Of a DNA stretch of 64,000 nt, positions 63,777 through 64,000 are shown in pieces (position 1 is the stretch's first letter; each line of letters starts with the position of its first letter). Under the pieces are notes generated by a model. The model did no database searches. It was not told the origin of the DNA and saw only the letters and a list, made by a program, of their open reading frames with translations. The stretch is from Candidatus Neomarinimicrobiota bacterium (GTDB taxonomy: Bacteria > Fidelibacterota > UBA2242 > B5-G15), in the NCBI GenBank assembly GCA_017656425.1, contig JACDNV010000005.1:122546-186545 (forward strand), read 5' to 3'. The translations under genes and the position numbers were made by a program.

Positions 63777-64000
63777 TTTTTCACCTACTTTTATATAATT
63801 TTAAATCAGATGGTTAGTTACAAGATTACTGATCCACCTGCCGGACAAGTACATTAGTTAAATCTTAGATTAATTAAATTTTTCCAATCAAAATACTAAA
63901 TAATTTAATTAAATATTTTGTGTAATTCAATGATAGGTTCGTATGAATTTGTCTGATTCAGGGACATGGTATACACTTTGAGAAGGCATTTTGCAATAAT

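Overview
The window is an AT-rich chromosomal segment (roughly one third G+C by eye) of a diderm bacterium. Outer-membrane biogenesis genes (BamD-like lipoprotein, LptF/LptG permease, PorV-type and DUF5723-like barrels, a DUF5916 barrel), a secreted protein with a type IX-secretion-like C-terminal domain, bifunctional phosphoglucose/phosphomannose isomerase, an archaeal-type S-adenosylhomocysteine hydrolase and a cyclic 2,3-diphosphoglycerate synthetase family protein together suggest an uncultured lineage of the Fibrobacteres-Chlorobi-Bacteroidetes superphylum (Marinimicrobia, KSB1, Cloacimonadota or WOR-3 style). No 16S rRNA gene is present, so the phylum is inference only.

Layout. 1-0.8 kb: two divergent serine tRNA genes, one followed directly by a GIY-YIG domain gene. 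0.8-14.7 kb (minus): tspO, an ABC-ATPase remnant, then a tightly packed run read from 14.7 kb downwards: PorV-like protein, a secreted M6-peptidase-like protein without catalytic residues, a gluzincin/beta-propeller/barrel fusion, a DUF5683-like protein, BamD, NadD, LepA, a CPBP protease and a TPR protein. 14.9-35.7 kb (mostly plus): cobalamin adenosyltransferase (minus), a lipoprotein, HtrA, MTA phosphorylase, IleS, DksA-like, RluD, Xer recombinase, HPF, HPr kinase, a sugar nucleotidyltransferase, MetK and AhcY (with MtnP, the SAM cycle), then two duplicated lipoprotein plus outer-membrane-protein modules.

35.7-36.9 kb is a six-copy 201-bp tandem array filling the whole space between two convergent stop codons. 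The same unit recurs at 46.5-47.2 kb around a four-helix-bundle (S23/IVS family) gene, which suggests the array units are non-coding derivatives of that element. 36.9-46.3 kb holds LptG, an NhaC antiporter, a CARF-domain protein resembling Card1/DUF1887 whose nuclease motif has lost its E-x-K residues, an EamA transporter, a DUF5916 protein and a GH1 glycosidase.

47.2-54.2 kb (plus) is a sugar-phosphate and PTS-regulator cluster: murQ with a one-base frameshift, phosphomannomutase/phosphoglucomutase, polyprenyl synthase, HPr, enzyme I, PGI/PMI and a bifunctional-nuclease-family protein. 54.2-63.8 kb (minus) carries the fatty-acid synthesis operon (DUF177, rpmF, fabH, fabD, fabG, acpP, fabF, rnc) without plsX, preceded by ndk, a SPOR lipoprotein, a membrane protein and the cyclic diphosphoglycerate synthetase gene.

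Most interesting items: the CARF protein with a degenerate nuclease and no CRISPR locus in view, the four-helix-bundle-linked repeat family, the catalytically dead M6-like secreted protein, and perfect hairpins buried in the first codons of rnc and of a lipoprotein gene.
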